A DNA stretch of 64,000 nucleotides. Origin: Miscanthus floridulus. Its lineage: Eukaryota > Streptophyta > Magnoliopsida > Poales > Poaceae. Numbering within the stretch: position 1 is the stretch's first letter; each line of letters opens with the position of its first letter. Positions 54,484 through 64,000 of this stretch are shown here, one piece after another. Location: NCBI RefSeq assembly GCF_019320115.1, contig NC_089583.1, positions 80,803,928-80,867,927 of the forward strand, given 5' to 3'. Below the pieces are notes generated by a model. That model was not told the DNA's origin. It did no database searches and saw nothing but the letters and a program-made list of their open reading frames with translations. Both the position numbers and the translations under genes were made by a program.

Positions 54484-56559
54484 ATGGAGAGTTTTGGGCA
54501 ACTAATTAATGAGTGGGAGATTCAGTCTCTTGTGCTCCTCAGCTTCGTCCTACAAGTGTTCCTCTTCTTTACGGGCAGCCTTCGGCGGTGTAGCCGAAAT
54601 GCAGTGCTCAGAGTCACTATTTGGGTGGCATATCTGGGAGCAGATGTGGTAGCAATTTATGCCCTTGGGTCCCTCTCACGACAAAAAGATGCAAACATGG
54701 ACAACAACAACAACGGATCACTGAGGAGGAACCACCCCCTAGCTTTCCTCTGGGCACCGTTCCTCCTCATCCATCTCGGTGGGCAAGACACCATCACTGC
54801 ATTTTCCTTAGAGGACAACAAGCTGTGGCTGAGGCATATGTTGAACATGCTAGCTCAGGTGTCCCTAGCCCTGTACGTGTTTTGGAAGTCAGGCATCTGG
54901 CACAGCGTGTGGCTTCTCCTTGTTGCCATCTTTCTGTTCATTCCGGGGATCATCAAGTACGCAGAGAGGACGCTGGCTCTCATGTATGGAAACGTAGACA
55001 ACGCTTTTGTTAGGGAACCCAGTTCCAGAAGCCGATGGTGGATTCCATCAAAGGACGCGGAGAATGATGGGTATGAGGGGTACATTTGCTTTGCGCTACG
55101 CTGGGCTCCTGGCACCAAAGACATGTTTGCAGGGCGTACCATCGGCTGGGCAGGAGAAGGGAATTACAAGAAGCTTACCCACTACAGGCTCGACCCCAAC
55201 CAGTTCTTTAAGCTCTTCGATGTCGAATTCTGCATCATGTACAGTGATCTGTATACCAAGACTAGGTTGCTCCGAACAACAACTGGTGTTGTACTTCGTT
55301 TCATCTCTCTGGTGTCCACCATTCTTGCCCTTGTGCTCTTCACCGTTAGCAGCAGCAGCAGCAAAGCAGGAGGATATGGTGGTACAGTAGTAGCTGACAT
55401 TGTCATCACCTACACACTGCTGTACGGAGGGTTTCTTCTGGAAGTCTGTGCGGCGGTAACGACGCTCGTAGCGTCACCTTGGACATGGGCGTGGCTAGAG
55501 GCTAAACAGCACCATAGTCTCGCTCGTGTGTCCAGGTCTCTTCTCTCCTGTGGTAGTTTTGGGTTGCAGGAGACAAGGCCGCTGTGGTCAAACACCATGG
55601 GACAGTACACTTTCCTGAGCTACCTGGGCTGCGACGAGCCGGGCACGAGTCTATCTCTATCCCAACGCGTGATGAGCAAGATAAGGAAGATGGCGAGATG
55701 TTTGGGCGTCGGAGAGGCGAAGAAGCTGTTTTGGGTGAGCAAGCTACTGGACTCCAAGCAGGAGGCGGTGGATGACAACATCAGAGCATGTCTGGTGCAG
55801 GAGCTTCATCGCATCAGAAGTGGTCGGCCGCGGCGGCAGTGGCGGCGTCTCGGCCTGTTCGTGACGCAGGCGGCACCCGAGTTGGCCTTGGATCTCATTT
55901 ACTTTATAGGCACGTTGCATCTAATCACAGAGGTTTGCCTGAACAACAGGGTGGCAACGGCAACGGCAACGGCATCAGCAGCAGCATCCGGCACCGCCGG
56001 CGGGGACGACGACGACGACGCTGATGATTTGGCCGACACTTGCCGGAAGCTTTCCAACTACATGTTGTACCTTGTGGTTGCACGCTCTGCAAGTGCTTCC
56101 CTGCTGCAGGTCGCCACTGGCAGCCCCGAAGACGCTCTAGAGCTTCTGCGTCAGAAATTCCTGCCATCTATGTCGAGTGGCGGCAGCGGCAGCAAGGATG
56201 CCATTCTGCGTCAAGTCAGCGATAAACTCCGAGAACGAAGAATCTTCATGGGCCTTTCGGCCGAGCGGCGCAAGGAGACGCTGGAGGAGCTGAGAGATAT
56301 GTGGGTGCGGCTCCTCCTGTACACCGCCGGCAAGTCCCGGCCGGCGGAGCACGCCGCCCAGCTGGCCAGAGGAGGGGAGCTCCTCACCTTCGTCTGGCTC
56401 CTCATGCTCCGCCACGAGATCGGGGATTGCGCCCTGCACCGGATGGAGCTTGCACCACGCCAAGCTGGTGGCCGCGGATATTTCAAGGTGATCTACGTCG
56501 CCGATCCCCATGAGGTCAGCCCAGAGCACGAGATCGACGACAGAAATACGGTAATATAA
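54484..56559 (+). CDS. DUF4220/DUF594 membrane protein
   Basis: An intact 691-residue frame. Although the frame is open from 54448, the first ATG is at 54484 (MESFGQLINEWEIQSLVLLS), and the preceding AG at 54446-54447 fits a splice acceptor. The N-terminal half matches DUF4220: several hydrophobic segments (LLSFVLQVFLFFTG, VTIWVAYLGADVVAIYALG, WLLLVAIFLFIPGIIKYAER), the loop NHPLAFLWAPFLLIHLGG, and later FISLVSTILALVLFTV and YTLLYGGFLLEV. The C-terminal half carries DUF594 (LSNYMLYLVVARSASASLL near residue 540, HAAQLARGGELLTFVWLLM near 635). The family is expanded in grasses and of unknown biochemical role, probably in a membrane. Odd points are an alanine/threonine run and GGDDDDDADD at about residues 490-520. 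A possible alternative end exists: the donor GTAATA at 56551 and acceptor ATGCAG at 56659 would replace the last two residues by E-I-S. Confidence 0.9.
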   Translation: MESFGQLINEWEIQSLVLLSFVLQVFLFFTGSLRRCSRNAVLRVTIWVAYLGADVVAIYALGSLSRQKDANMDNNNNGSLRRNHPLAFLWAPFLLIHLGGQDTITAFSLEDNKLWLRHMLNMLAQVSLALYVFWKSGIWHSVWLLLVAIFLFIPGIIKYAERTLALMYGNVDNAFVREPSSRSRWWIPSKDAENDGYEGYICFALRWAPGTKDMFAGRTIGWAGEGNYKKLTHYRLDPNQFFKLFDVEFCIMYSDLYTKTRLLRTTTGVVLRFISLVSTILALVLFTVSSSSSKAGGYGGTVVADIVITYTLLYGGFLLEVCAAVTTLVASPWTWAWLEAKQHHSLARVSRSLLSCGSFGLQETRPLWSNTMGQYTFLSYLGCDEPGTSLSLSQRVMSKIRKMARCLGVGEAKKLFWVSKLLDSKQEAVDDNIRACLVQELHRIRSGRPRRQWRRLGLFVTQAAPELALDLIYFIGTLHLITEVCLNNRVATATATASAAASGTAGGDDDDDADDLADTCRKLSNYMLYLVVARSASASLLQVATGSPEDALELLRQKFLPSMSSGGSGSKDAILRQVSDKLRERRIFMGLSAERRKETLEELRDMWVRLLLYTAGKSRPAEHAAQLARGGELLTFVWLLMLRHEIGDCALHRMELAPRQAGGRGYFKVIYVADPHEVSPEHEIDDRNTVI

Positions 56560-56892
56560 TTATTATTAAGTCCGTCATATATACCGTACCTTTCTTCTCT
56601 GTATAAATGTTGTGACACATCTGAATTTGTATATATGTTTATTTTTTTAAACAATGCAGGAGATAAGCTAGCTCTAAGAACGGCGTGCGGCAGTTAATTG
56701 TCAGTGGTAGTATATGCCCTATTTGTTTCTTGCCTGCAGCTGTGCGTGTGAGCTTTGTCTGGTTTGTATCTGTTTTCTTTCTTTCAGATGAATCGCAGAA
56801 TACTGTCCGCGAGGTGTATCACCTGCCAGATAGAAATTAAAGTGTCAATCACTTTTTTTTCTCCACTCTGCTGCAGTATGTCACGATGCCAT

Positions 56893-58325
56893 TGAAAGGA
56901 TCAAGATGCCCAAGAGAAGTTGAATTAGGCTAATTCTAAATTTCTTTACAATAATTAAACTCTACAGTTAGCCCAACTTCACCCCTTGTACCTAGAAAGT
57001 ATTTCTAATGTTCTACCGCACAAAAGTTTAGCAACCTATGTTCCAATTCTACTCTAGCATGACAATTCTATGAATGTAAATGACAAGAATTGAATTGCTC
57101 AAAGTAAATGCTCAAAGTAAAGAGAGAAGGAGGAACACGACGATGTTTTGCCGAGGTATCGGAGAGTCGCCACTCCCCACTAGTCCTCGTTGGAGCACCC
57201 ACGCAAGGGTGTAGCTCCCCCTTGATCCGCGCAAGGATCAAGTGCTCTCTACAGGTTGATTCTTCGACACTCCGTCGTGGTGAATCACCCACAACCGCTC
57301 ACAACTTGAGTTAGGTCATCCACAAGCTCTGCCGGATGATCACCAAGCTCCCAATCACCACCAAGCCATCTAGGTGATGGCGATCATCAAGAGTAACAAG
57401 CACGAACTCTCACTTGACCACGATAAGTCTAATGAGAAGGGAGGATGCACACTTTGCTACTCTTGCTTTCACTAGTGAGGTCTCACTCTTGGATTCTCAA
57501 ATCTCAATCACTTTACTAGGACCTTGCTCTTCTTGGCACTCTTAAGGATGTTTCTCGGCTGTTGGAATGAGCAAAAGTACCCCCCTCACACGAATGGAGG
57601 AAGTATTTATACACCCGTGTTCAAAACGAACCGTTATGTGCCTCTGCGGGGTGACCGGACGCTCCGGTCAGTTCACCCCGAAACCCAGTGTTTAAGTGGT
57701 GACCGGACGCGTCCGGTCGCGATTTTCTCTCTCTAGAACCTTACTGGAGTCGACCGGACGCTGGCACCCAGCGTCCGGTCGCTCACCTCTCAGCGTCCGG
57801 TCGCACCAGACGATTTCACCTTGATCAAATAAACTGACCGGACTCTGCGCCAGCGTCCGATCACACCGGAACCAGCGTCCGGTCAGTATTTGACCCTCCA
57901 TTCACTTCCATCTCGCAATCATATATGAATGAAGTTTGCTCCAATTGATCTAAGGGCTTTTTAGGAGCTACCTAGTGCTAGTTATGACAAGTGTGCACCA
58001 CACCTAACCCACTAGACTCACCTAGGTCAAGCTACGCGTCCATACCCCCTCTTAATAGTACGACCAAAGGAAAAACAAAGTCCTAAACTACTCTAAGTGT
58101 CTCTTCAACACCAAACGACACTTAGAACTAGTCCATCATTAACCTTGTCGTCCATCCTTTGAAAACCAAAACGATTTTCATCGTAGGGGCATGACAACCA
58201 TTATTGCCCAATCGATCTCCATTACAATGACTTAACTTAATTGCCTTTGCAAAATACACGTTAGTCATAGTAATCACGTATTGTCATTAATCACCAAAAC
58301 CCAACTAGAGGCCTAGATGCTTTCA
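56893..58325. repeat. Solo LTR of a SIRE-like copia element
   Basis: It starts TGAAAGGATCAAG and ends GATGCTTTCA, with the perfect 5-bp duplication GCCAT (56888-56892 and 58326-58330). It shares organisation with the copia-2 LTRs, including ACCAAAACCCAACTAGAG near the end and a cluster of CCGGACGCT/AGCGTCCGG words at 57650-57890, but is shorter (1433 bp) and clearly a different family member. By analogy with copia-2 it may read on the minus strand. It sits about 330 bp after the DUF594 stop codon. Confidence 0.92.
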
Positions 58326-58330
58326 GCCAT

Positions 58331-59557
58331 TCTGCTGGCAGACATGGAATATTTGCTCTCATAATATCGTCCTTAAAATGTTGAAACTTTGTCTTCCCCA
58401 TATTTTGCGCCCAGATGGCACCACATCTGACATGGATCGGGCAACAAAATGTCCCTCTTGCCCTTTTTGGGCTCCCTCACGCTCACATCAATGCAAACAT
58501 CATGTTCATCAGCAGAAAATTGGGTCATTGTCTTCATCAGCATCATCATAAAGACCCTCGCAAAATTGATCACCACCAGATCGAATTGTCATCCGAAGTG
58601 AAATGAAGTTCTCAAACCATCTAAAGGCATAGGTATTTAGAAAAAAAGGGCATGAAACAGAAACACTCATTTATAGCTTCTATATTACAATCACTTCAAC
58701 ACACCACACATATTCGTATTACATAACATCAAATTAGTACTACCTTAAACTAAGTCCAGATTCCATAAGAACCTAATCAAGCCTTCGTACTAAGTTCATA
58801 GGATCTTCAACAGCAACAATAATTGAACAGCAGAATCAATACAACAAGTGGGACAAGGGGCAAGGTAGCCATTAACCGTCTTTCTTGCTACAAATCTAGA
58901 TCAACGATTAATGTTCTCATCCATAAGATAGATTAGTTGTCGGTGGCATATACCTGGGTACCCCACAATGCGACTAAAGGCGCACTTCGGGCGGCCTAGC
59001 AGGCCGCGGCCCATCAACCATGAAGCGCCTCGACCTCTTGCTCCCCCCCGACCACGCGGCCAGGTCGGGATGCGCGGTATGACCTCGACCACCCCTAACC
59101 TCGGCTAACCGTCAACGGACAGGACCGGAGGCGGTTGGCGCATTCAATGCGCCTGCCACGACGAGACCCACACACCTACTCAGGCCGAAAAAGACAGCGA
59201 CCACCCCATGGATCGCAGGGCCTTGGGATGCATAGACCGCCTTCCGAAACCGCAGGGTCTTGGGGTGAGTCATCACCCCTCGGACCGCTCCCCTCACAGG
59301 GTCCGAAGGCCACTCCGTGGCAGGACATGGCTCGGGCACCGTTCAACCAATATTTGGCTCGTCGGGCATGTGTATGACCACGCTTGCCGCAGGGCACATG
59401 ACTCATGTCCAGGGACCTGACTCCTCGGAGTCCGGCCAAACAAGTTGACCACAACCACTCGCGTGTGGTCGGGGACGACGCCTCGCCATCCCTCCATATT
59501 TGGAGGTGGGCGGTCAATAGAGGATGACCGCTATGGTCTCACACTAGCCCCATGACG

Positions 59558-59589
<32 letters not shown>

Positions 59590-60834
59590 AGGCAGGTGCA
59601 AGGACGGAGGCCACGACTCGCACTGTGTCCCACATCCCACAGTGCCGCAAGAGGACAGCCACGACCCGCACTGTAAAGGCCTGACTTGCACTGTGCCACC
59701 ATACCTCAACGTGGGGAGCAGGAACCAGTAACGACATCTGAACGACTGGAAGCTACTGCTCCAGCGCTAGCGCCAGACGAATAGCTCCTCGCACCGCTGA
59801 AATCCAGAACAGAACATAATCTGACTGACGGGCACCAAAAGTTAACGAACTGAGCAAATCAAATTCATTCTAATTGAGCTGAGATTTTAAAGGTTTGCTT
59901 TGTTACTCCAAAGTAATTAAAAAATAACTATGGATCGTTGATCTACAGGGCATTTATCATCATGTATTACTCCCTATAAAATGTAATAAGGGAAATATAT
60001 ATTTATATTATTCTATTTAGAAAAATAGATAAAATATCCTCCTATTAAATCTAACTTCCATATATGATGTAAATTGTCATCAACGTGACGAAGCAAACGT
60101 TGTGAGGTGCGTGACATTAACATGTGCTAGTCAGCCTAAGATGATCGATCTGTTCACGTGACGTAACCTGCTAAGGTTGCTTTTAGTTTTATTACCATCC
60201 TTTGTAATACTTTGTCACACATGTATGTATGTTGTTACTTGCGATGTGATGTATCCTACACATAGACACGATGGTGATATATGTATACGTGACATGATGG
60301 ATCTAAAATTTCATACGTGAAATCATCATGGGATGTGCAACAAACACTGTTTGTTCATAAAAATGGGGTACAGTAAAAGGATGAACATAGATCTAGAAAT
60401 TCAATAAAAGATTAAGCTGGCAACTATAACTGATGACAGTTAATATTAATTAATGAGAAAAACAGGGAAAACCCGGCTGGGTGTTCGCTCGCGCGAGCAG
60501 AGCGTGACCACGTGAGGCACGCCCATGATGCTCGAGATTTTTTTTTTTGACCGGGAATCTCTTTTTCCTGGATTATTTTAATTATTTTGTTTTTAAAAAT
60601 CAAGGATTGGGAAATTTTTAAAAACCAATCTTACCTTAGAAGGCCGCTGGCTGGCGTGGTTTAAGGCTATAGTGCCCAAACTGACAAACCCTCTGCAACT
60701 ATGTAGTCTCTATTCAACCTCCACTGTCACAACACGAGTACCCACCAACCCACCAAGTATTTTTGCACTCCAGCTTGACTTGTTTAGGTTCCCGCCTTGT
60801 CTTTGATCAGTACCATCTTTGACCTCATCTCGCA
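58331..60834. other. No recognisable gene; GC-rich repeat patch and poly-C run
   Basis: 58331-58620 is AT/GC-balanced DNA with a minus-strand frame (58373-58576) of no known domain. 58960-59770 is a GC-rich block with many GACCACCCC / GGCCAAAC words, resembling a U3 fragment of a gypsy LTR; ends were not found. It holds a run of 30 C at 59558-59587. 59800-60834 is AT-rich intergenic DNA with nothing I can name. Confidence 0.5.
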
Positions 60835-62354
60835 TATTACTCCTGCTTGTCGCCAACATGCCATAGTGCTAGGTGTGCATGGTCCGCCCTTCGTCATTTT
60901 GTCCCTTGTTCCAAGTCTCCGTGTTCATTCTTGACCGCCTATATGTGTCCACTGGTCCAAACCTCTCGCTTGACCATTGCTCTTAACTATTGCCAATGAT
61001 CATTTTGATGCACGCAAACCCTACACATTACAGGCCAAAAGACATGTTGCACCACACACACGTCAATTCCATATTGGTTAGCTCAAGTCACCCTAGAGCC
61101 AACTCAACCCAGAACTCGATATCTAATCTTGACAATCAGTCAATCACCTATCATTCTTGATATGAATATAAATCCACCATATCATCTCACCATCAATGAA
61201 ATATCAGGTGCAGGACTCTTCGACTATATCAAAAAATTATGGAGCTCAACAACTCGGCTGAACACACCTCAAGCTAGTTTCGAATGGCATCAGATTGATG
61301 CTACAGAAACTTGTTCAGCTTCTCTCTCAAATCGCCAGCTGCACCTGTTAGTTAGACACGCTCCATGCTGCTGTACCGTGTTCCCTCAAATGCAACTCTT
61401 GAAATGTTACTGGAGCTTATGAAAACGGATAACACAATTCACAAAAAAAAATCGCAATATTACAGGTTCCAAATGGGCTCCAGGCCTCCAAGCATGAAAG
61501 GAACAGTAAACAAGTCTCAAATAATCAAAGTATAAACCTTAGCTTAAAAACTGAAGGAGCACTGCTCTTTCATTTTTAAGGAGAAAGAAGAAGATAAAAC
61601 TCAATCCAGATGTCTTGAAACATATAAGCTCAAAGCTACATTAAGAAATATAGGCCATATGCTAAGTTTCCTGAGGTATATTTCTTCCTTGACGATGAGC
61701 ATCTGTAGGGGACCTAAGGTCGGAATTCGTCCGAGCCCTCAGTGTGATCAAGACTTTTAAGTGCAGTGCGCAGAGGTGATCATCAGTCGTTCAGTGCTTG
61801 GGAATTGAATGCCGTCCCTCCCCCTTTAATCGACCCACAGCAGCATGCTCACAAGTCAAGTGTACATCACTGCATCCTCACCGGTGGCTGCAATCTCTCC
61901 CTAGCATAATCTGAAAACATACAGCGCGGAAAACATAAAAGCATGATATTACCAGACCGAGACTGAGATATATGCTTCAGAGTTCAGATTGGCTACAACG
62001 CGGAGAAGAAAACAATATAATAAAAAGTTCCTGTGTATAGACAATTTCAAAAAAAATATTGGGGGCTATTTGAATGGAGTTCCTCCCAGACAAATGCATC
62101 CTGGTGCAGGCAAATATTTGAAGCCTTCATCCAGACAGCCCCTAGTCCTTAGCAAGTTGAACCAACCAAAGATAAAGTTGGAACAACTATGTGAGATTGC
62201 AGTATTTTAGATATGGATATCCATTTTTTCTTGATCCCGGCAGGTATCATAAACCATACTTTTGTGTCACTAAACTGAGACTGAGATAAACACTTACAAG
62301 ACTGGAACACTATGAACGTTCTAACAAGATACGTCAATTATTCACAAATCACAG
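60835..62354. repeat. Segmental duplication copy 2 (without the copia insertion)
   Basis: It is colinear with 1-44 plus 6769-8386 and in the same orientation. At 60869-60882 the uninterrupted word GTGTGCATGGTCCG shows the copia-1 target before insertion. The copy ends at CACAG, the position equivalent to 8386, where CACTA-3 begins. Small indels between copies show they have diverged for some time. An F-box paralogue would be expected beyond CACTA-3, outside the window. Confidence 0.9.
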
Positions 62355-62750
62355 CACTGGTAGAGAACCGAGCTTTACTCCCGGTGGGGAACCCCCTCTA
62401 GTCCCGGTTCCCCACCCGGGAGCAAGCATCCGGGACTAAAGGGGGGGTCCTTTAGTCCCGGGTCAGGAACCGGGACTAAAGGAGGACCTTTAGTCCCGGT
62501 GGGTAACACCAACCGGGACTAAAGGTGCCTCCTGACATGCCACGATGGCCGGCACCTTTAGTCCCGGTTGGTAATACGAACCGGGACTAAAGGTTTTTTT
62601 CTTTTTTCTTTTCTTTTCATTTTTTTGTTTTCTTTTCAAAATAGGTTTTCGAAGTCGTATTGTACGCTGCTAATTATACATTTATATGCGCATATAGTAT
62701 GTTTCGGTTCAAGCACAATGAACGTATTAAATCACACAATTCAAGCATAG

Positions 62751-62752
<2 letters not shown>

Positions 62753-62792
<40 letters not shown>
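62753..62792. repeat. AT microsatellite in CACTA-3
   Basis: An AT dinucleotide run of about 40 bp, followed by ATGCATGCAT repeats, lies between the subterminal repeats and the peptidase gene. Confidence 0.95.
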
Positions 62793-62795
<3 letters not shown>

Positions 62796-62919
62796 TGCAT
62801 CATATATATATTTACATGCATGCATGCATATGTGTATTTTACATTATATTATTTCATGTGCATATATTACAAAAGATTGCATTATAGTTGTTGTGACATA
62901 ACAAGTTTCTTCTCATCCT

Positions 62920-63923
62920 CTAGCTTGGCTTCAATGGCAGTGTTGGGTCGAAGTAGAACTCGCCCTTGGAATCGATGACCTGCTCATTAAAAAATCCGGC
63001 TATAGACTCTTGAATTGCTTTGATTTGGTCTTGCCGTATGACCTTTTCCTCCAACCATCGAGTCTACAGGTTTGAATTAAAGGAAAATAAATTAATATAT
63101 GTACATATATATATATATAAAGACATAGTAACACAATCAATAATAATAATTAAATGAATATATAGTGTATTTTTAACGTACTTTGAGTCTCTCTGTAGGA
63201 GTTCTTTGGGAGAGCACCTTGATAAACTTGCAAACATAGTAACCACAGTAGTTGTTCCCCTGTTCCTGCCTCAGACACCACTTTACGAGAAAAAGATTTG
63301 TCATCCAATCTGGTGATCCGGTGAAAGCTATATGTTTAATTAATAAAGATGATGCGATTCAGGGGACTTACTTTCAATGGGATTACATTCAGTGGCGCTT
63401 TGCATTTTTCCATGTGTTGCTTCTCAATAAAGGTTTTCCAAACACTGCCCAATAAAAAATTTGCCACGTCATCAGATATAGTTAATCATCATGTTTGTGT
63501 GTATATATAGTTGCTAGAGATCCCGAAATTACCTCTGGATAATATCTATCATATCTTGGTAGTCTTGTTGTGGTTTTCTCATCGAGTCATAGATTATCAA
63601 GTGACTTTTCACCAGATCGATGTCCATCAATATCCAGTGATTGCTGCATGTGTTTATAGGATATAACGCATAACACTCATTAATTAACTAGAATCAACAT
63701 ATGAGCCATTAAGGCTATGATCGACATGATTAACACTCACTTGAAGTTATAGGGAAAGAGTATATCCTTCTTGTGGCGTTGGTTCACTAAGAAGTTCATG
63801 ATGTTACTCTCTGACTCAGACTTCCAATTAGTCATTGGAGTAATTGGGTCTTTGAATACTATATGCGGATCAACAAAACCAATTTCATTGCAGCCTTCCT
63901 TTCTGAGCTCTGTCATTGTAAAT
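62920..63923 (-). CDS. Ulp1/C48-type cysteine peptidase of CACTA-3, C-terminal five exons
   Basis: Five minus-strand exons join in phase through consensus GT-AG introns: 63923-63741, 63643-63533, 63444-63372, 63280-63182 and 63063-62920. They give 202 residues ending at a TAG. Features in order are LRKEGCNEIGFVDPHIVF; NNHWILMDIDL with the catalytic His; HLIIYDSM with the catalytic Asp about 17 residues later; then RQEQGNNYCGYYVCKFI, carrying the oxyanion Gln and catalytic Cys; and a charged tail WLEEKVIRQDQIKAIQES with GEFYFDPTLPL. This is the His-Asp-Cys fold of SUMO-type proteases, which is often carried by plant transposons. Its role in transposition or in evading host control is unknown. 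The N-terminal exons lie to the right of the window. No disabling change is visible. Confidence 0.85.
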
Positions 63924-64000
63924 CTGCATATATATAGTACTTGTTAGGATAATTTATATGCATATGCACACATATGATGAGTTTAATAATAGATCGAAAG

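Larger units (their letters stand above)
62355..64000 (-). mobile_element. CACTA transposon (CACTA-3), left end only
   Basis: The terminus is CACTGGTAGAGAACCG, and the adjacent CAG (62352-62354) is the likely 3-bp target duplication. Subterminal repeats TTTAGTCCCGGT / ACCGGGACTAAAG alternate in both orientations over 62365-62592, the hallmark of a large grass CACTA family. A Ulp1-type peptidase gene lies inside on the minus strand, so this is the 3' end of the element. The right end is beyond the window. Confidence 0.88.

Noticed and set aside
59112..59517. Several overlapping frames in the GC-rich patch
   Set aside because: They overlap on both strands, carry no domain, and follow from GC-rich composition.
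1..64000. An undescribed multi-gene system (defence cluster, biosynthetic cluster, operon-like group)
   Set aside because: Only two host genes are intact and they are unrelated. The remaining coding sequence belongs to known transposon families.
1..64000. tRNA, rRNA or conserved small RNA genes
   Set aside because: None could be recognised by eye. A covariance-model scan would be needed to exclude them fully.

Overview
This window looks like grass nuclear DNA, most likely from the tribe Andropogoneae (sorghum, sugarcane or Miscanthus type). That placement is inference. It rests on a DUF4220/DUF594 protein gene (a family expanded in grasses), an F-box gene of grass type, and the repertoire of copia, gypsy, CACTA and hAT-MITE elements. 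Only two intact host genes are visible: an F-box gene (8397-9557, minus) and the DUF4220/DUF594 gene (coding 54484-56559, plus, with an intron in its 5' leader). A third well-preserved gene, a Ulp1/C48-type cysteine peptidase with five phase-consistent exons (62920-63923, minus), belongs to a CACTA transposon that runs off the right edge. Nearly everything else is transposable element.

Layout from left to right. 1-49 and 6769-8386 are one copy of a duplicated segment, split by a decayed copia element (50-6768, target duplication CATGT/CATGG). The same segment recurs uninterrupted at 60835-62354. The F-box gene follows. From 9600 to 12792 there is a MITE-like block, an orphan CACTA-type end (10147) and unassigned DNA. 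From 12793 to 42475 lies a nest of insertions, each bounded by its own target-site duplication: a gypsy element (12798-42470, TSD CTAAT) contains a small hAT MITE (15567-15842) and an ~11.8 kb CACTA transposon (15992-41857, TSD TGA). The CACTA in turn contains a SIRE/Maximus-like copia element (16578-30650, TSD CCAGT) that was later rearranged locally into a three-LTR structure.

42476-43990 is LTR-like repeat, 43991-47365 a broken L1-type LINE, and 47366-53119 a second, decayed CACTA element. That second CACTA is split by a ~3.5 kb solo LTR (48508-52030) that itself carries a hAT MITE; another hAT MITE lies at 52172-52350. The DUF594 gene follows only ~310 bp beyond the CACTA end, then a solo copia LTR (56893-58325, TSD GCCAT), unassigned and GC-rich repeat DNA, the second copy of the duplicated segment, and the third CACTA element (62355 onward).

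The elements do not work together as a pathway. The window is a record of sequential insertion, duplication and deletion. I found no convincing new biological system. The most informative points are: the ordered nest of insertions with TSDs at each level; the three-LTR rearrangement with a microhomology junction; the empty-site paralogue that dates the first copia insertion relative to the duplication; a CACTA element whose terminal-type repeats occur a second time next to an internal TATA box; and the well-preserved peptidase gene in the third CACTA. No homology search or divergence calculation was possible. Lineage names (SIRE/Maximus, Tekay-like, and so on) are therefore tentative, and percentages are deliberately not given.
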